From CAZGOM01 sp964542875 (GTDB taxonomy: Bacteria; Planctomycetota; Phycisphaerae; Phycisphaerales; Phycisphaeraceae), in the NCBI GenBank assembly GCA_964542875.1, contig CAZIWA010000055.1, positions 1 to 35,924 of the forward strand: a stretch of 35,924 nucleotides of DNA. Direction: 5' to 3'. The position numbers and the translations under genes were made by a program. The first letter of the stretch is position 1, and every line of letters begins with the position of its first letter. A model generated the notes under the pieces. It saw nothing but the letters and a program-made list of their open reading frames with translations. It was not told where the DNA came from and did not search any database. Of the stretch, positions 33,183 through 35,924 are shown piece by piece.

Positions 33183-35924
33183 TCACCCCGCAACCACGAT
33201 GTTCACCATCTTGCCTTTGACGAAGATGACCTTCTTCACAGGCTTGTCGCCCACCGCGGCCCGGACCTTCTCATCCTGTAGCGCGGCGTTCTTCACCGTC
33301 GTTTCATCGGCTTCTGCGTCGACCTTCACATGGCCGCGCACCTTGCCGTTGATCGACACCGGGTATTCCACCGTGCTCTCCACCAGGCGTGCCGGGTCAA
33401 ACGCCGGCCAAGGCTCATAAGCCAGCGACTGGCCGTGGCCCAGCTTGCTCCAAAGCTCCTCAGCGATGTGAGGCGCAATCGGCGAAAGCAACAGCACAAA
33501 TGTTTCCGCGGTCTTCTTGGGCACCGCATCGAGCTTCACCAGCTCGTTGTTCATCTCAATGAGCGCGGCGATTGCCACGTTGAACGAAAGCCCGTTCATC
33601 GCTTCCGTCACGCGCTTGATGGTCTTATGTGTCAGCCGGTCGATGGCATCGGGCACAGACACATCCGCCACGCGCCACGCGCCTGTTTCATGGTGGAAGA
33701 AATTGCGCCACACGCGCTGCAGGAACCGGTGTACGCCGGAAATATCACGCGTGCTCCATGCCTTGGATTGGTCCAGCGGCCCCATGTACATCTCGTAGAG
33801 CCGGAGGCTGTCGCACCCGTATTGAGTGCACACCTCATCGGGCGCGATGGCGTTCTTGAGGCTCTTGCCCATCTTCCCGTATTCCTGCTTCACAGGCTGG
33901 CCGTTGTAGAAGAACTTGCGCCCCTGCTCGCTTTGCACTTCCGTAGCCGGGCGGCCGTCCTGATCCACAACTTCCGACGCGGTGACATACACCCCGCGTT
34001 CATCCGTATACGCAAACGCCTGGATGTACCCCTGGTTAAACAGCCGGCCAAAGGGTTCCGCGGTGGACACATGGCCAAGATCAAACAACACCTTGTGCCA
34101 GAAGCGCGCATAGAGCAGATGCAGCACCGCGTGTTCCGCGCCGCCCACGTAAAGGTCCACGCCGCCTGCCGGGGCCTGTTCGGCCTTGCCTGTCGCGGTG
34201 GCCCAGTAGGCCTCCACATCAGTGCCCACCAGGGCCTGCGCATCTTTGTTGTCCATGAAACGCAGGTAGTACCAGCAGGAGCCGGCCCACTGCGGCATGG
34301 TGTTGAACTCACGCGTGTACTTCTTGCCGTCGATGGTCACATACTTCCACGAATCCGGCGCGCGGCTCAGCGGCGGCTGCGGCGGCGCATCTGGGTCATC
34401 GCTCGCCGTCGGCTTAAAGTCGTCCATTTCCGGCAGTTGCACCGGCAGGTCCTTGGCGTCCACCGCCCGCACCTCGCCGTCAGGCCCGTGCAGAATCGGG
34501 AAAGGCTCGCCCCAGTAGCGCTGACGCGAAAACAGCCAGTCGCGCAGCTTGTACTGTGTGGTCGCCCGGCCCTGGCCTTTTGCTTCCAGCCACTTTGTGA
34601 TCTTCGCCTTGGCTTCGTCCACACCCAGGCCGTTGAGCGAAACTTCAGCATTCTCGGAGTTGATCGCCTTGCCGTCGCCCGTGAAGGCCGCCGGGAACTT
34701 GGCCGTCTGGTACAGGTACAGATCCGTCACCGAATCGTCATCCGACAGCGGAGTCACTTCTCCCTTTTCGGCCTGATCCTGAATCCACTTTTCATCAGGC
34801 ATCACCACCGGAATCACCTGCAGCGCAAACTGCCGGGCAAAGTCAAAGTCACGTTGGTCGTGCGCAGGCACAGCCATGATCGCGCCCGTGCCGTAGCCGG
34901 TCATCACATAATCCGCGGTCCAGACGGGAATCTTGTGCCCATTGACGGGATTGATCGCATACGCGCCCGTGAACACGCCTGTCTTGGCGCCCTGCGCCGC
35001 TTCGGCCTGCCGGTCCACATCGGTCTTGGCTGCTGCCTGCTTCTGGTACGCCTTCACTGCTTGGGCCTGCTCCGGCGTGGTGAGCGCATCCACCAGCGCA
35101 TGCTCCGGCGCAACCACCATGTACGTCGCGCCAAAGAGCGTATCGGGCCGGGTGGTGAACACCGTCAGCACTTCGGGAATCGGCTCGTCCTTGGTCTGGA
35201 TGTATCCTTCCACGCGCTTGAGCGTGGCTTCATCCAGCTCAAAATCCACCCGCGCGCCCGATGACTTGCCGATCCAGTTGCGCTGCATCAGCTTGATGGG
35301 CTCGGGCCAATCCACCAGTGAAAGCTCATCCACCAGCCGGTCGGCGTATTCGGTGATCCTCAGCGTCCACTGCTTCAGCGGACGTTTGAACACGGGAAAG
35401 TTCCCGCGTTCGCTCCGGCCATCGGCGGTCACTTCCTCATTGGCCAGCACGGTGCCCAACCGGGGGCACCAGTTCACGGGAATCTCCGCCAGGTAAGCCA
35501 GCCGGTAGTTGTCGATCACCGTCCGCTGCTCATCGGCATCCAGTTCATGCCATCGCCGGTGGCCGATGGTGGTGCCGGCCACGGCGTCGAGGTTATCACC
35601 CATGCCGGAGAAGACGATCTCATCCGAAAGATCGACCAGGATACGTTCGTTCTCCAGGTCTGAGATCAGCTCGGAAATGGGGCGTGCCTTCTTCTGCATC
35701 GGGTCGTACCAGGAGTTGTACACCTGCAGGAAGATCCACTGCGTCCACTTGTAATAGTCCACGTCGGTGGTCGACAGGCACCGGTCCCAGTCGTAGCTCA
35801 GGCCCAGCATCTTGAGCTGCCGCGTCATGTTGGCGATGTTGTTTTCCGTCGTCACCCGGGGGTGTACGCCATGCTCCACGGCAAACTGCTCCGCCGGCAG
35901 GCCAAACGCGTCATACCCCATCGG
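33183..35924 (-). CDS. leuS: Leucyl-tRNA synthetase, N terminus missing
   Basis: Charges tRNA-Leu with leucine; cytoplasmic class Ia synthetase. About 913 residues are visible and the frame runs off the right edge at PMGYDAFGLPAEQFAVEHG, just after the HIGH region, so about 50-60 residues are missing. The CP1 editing domain has TTRPDTLFGATYMVV and GYGTGAIMAVPAHDQRDFDFA, whose Asp is the usual editing residue. LFSRQRYWGEPFPI follows, and KMGKSLKNAIAPDEV (at 33861-33875) is the KMSKS loop with Gly in the third place, as seen in some bacteria. The C-terminal anticodon-binding domain and VKVDAEADETTVKNAAL tail are complete. The total would be about 965 residues, longer than the E. coli enzyme, partly from an insertion near DDFKPTASDDPDAPPQPPLSRAPD. 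It converges on the Gfo/Idh gene. Confidence 0.97.
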   Translation of the reverse strand, partial: PMGYDAFGLPAEQFAVEHGVHPRVTTENNIANMTRQLKMLGLSYDWDRCLSTTDVDYYKWTQWIFLQVYNSWYDPMQKKARPISELISDLENERILVDLSDEIVFSGMGDNLDAVAGTTIGHRRWHELDADEQRTVIDNYRLAYLAEIPVNWCPRLGTVLANEEVTADGRSERGNFPVFKRPLKQWTLRITEYADRLVDELSLVDWPEPIKLMQRNWIGKSSGARVDFELDEATLKRVEGYIQTKDEPIPEVLTVFTTRPDTLFGATYMVVAPEHALVDALTTPEQAQAVKAYQKQAAAKTDVDRQAEAAQGAKTGVFTGAYAINPVNGHKIPVWTADYVMTGYGTGAIMAVPAHDQRDFDFARQFALQVIPVVMPDEKWIQDQAEKGEVTPLSDDDSVTDLYLYQTAKFPAAFTGDGKAINSENAEVSLNGLGVDEAKAKITKWLEAKGQGRATTQYKLRDWLFSRQRYWGEPFPILHGPDGEVRAVDAKDLPVQLPEMDDFKPTASDDPDAPPQPPLSRAPDSWKYVTIDGKKYTREFNTMPQWAGSCWYYLRFMDNKDAQALVGTDVEAYWATATGKAEQAPAGGVDLYVGGAEHAVLHLLYARFWHKVLFDLGHVSTAEPFGRLFNQGYIQAFAYTDERGVYVTASEVVDQDGRPATEVQSEQGRKFFYNGQPVKQEYGKMGKSLKNAIAPDEVCTQYGCDSLRLYEMYMGPLDQSKAWSTRDISGVHRFLQRVWRNFFHHETGAWRVADVSVPDAIDRLTHKTIKRVTEAMNGLSFNVAIAALIEMNNELVKLDAVPKKTAETFVLLLSPIAPHIAEELWSKLGHGQSLAYEPWPAFDPARLVESTVEYPVSINGKVRGHVKVDAEADETTVKNAALQDEKVRAAVGDKPVKKVIFVKGKMVNIVVAG

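Noticed and set aside
33330..35264. 644-codon plus-strand frame opposite leuS
   Set aside because: Arg/His/Leu-rich shadow of a well-conserved gene on the other strand.

Overview
The window looks like a piece of a planctomycete chromosome, most likely class Phycisphaerae or a relative. The reasons are the high GC content with C/G-ending codons, six separate prepilin-type (GFTLIELL) proteins with H-X9-DG-like ends, a Hanks-type kinase fused through a membrane helix to a formylglycine-enzyme-like domain, and many polysaccharide- and sugar-acting genes. Taxonomy is inferred from gene content only. A run of exactly 100 N (20156-20255) shows this is an assembled scaffold. The first gene (glycogen synthase) and last gene (leuS) run off the ends.

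Layout. 1-1298: C-terminal part of a eukaryotic-type (GT3) glycogen synthase. 1305-2138 (-): pseudopilin. 2672-4078: response regulator with receiver, PATAN/DUF4388-like domain and a repetitive SGLAG/RPPAP tail. 4305-7283: membrane serine/threonine kinase with FGE-like domain. 7428-8608 (-): small unknown gene and purU. 8713-11604: three pseudopilins (two minus, one plus) that share a 10-bp palindrome in their promoter regions, closed by a strong terminator. 11986-16050: very large lipoprotein with a glycoside-hydrolase-like core. 16546-17265: pseudopilin. 17498-18565: glpX. 18813-19979: PstS-like lipoprotein. 19988-20360: a 117-bp tandem repeat array, broken by the assembly gap. 20473-21678: secreted Ig-like/HEAT-like protein. 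21934-24486: GH116 glycosidase with a 23-bp palindrome touching its start codon. 24581-24979: XRE antitoxin-like regulator. 25083-27027: GntR/FCD regulator, unknown protein and PhyH dioxygenase, in a tight operon. 27071-29164 (-): heparinase II/III-like lyase. 29290-30207: pseudopilin. 30273-33096: M81 metallopeptidase-like protein and Gfo/Idh/MocA oxidoreductase. 33183-end (-): leuS.

How they may work together. Housekeeping genes (leuS, glpX, purU, glycogen synthase) are interleaved with accessory genes for glycan capture and breakdown. The 25-33 kb block (FCD-type repressor, dioxygenase, uronate-type lyase, M81 protein, Gfo/Idh oxidoreductase) reads like a sugar or uronic-acid catabolic module. 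The regulator appears to control itself through two TTGTATRCAA-like sites around its start codon. The 2.6-7.3 kb pair (response regulator plus kinase) is a plausible signalling unit. The best candidates for something undescribed are the giant lipoprotein, the repeat array, the regulator-coupled 126-residue protein, and the response regulator with the repetitive tail.
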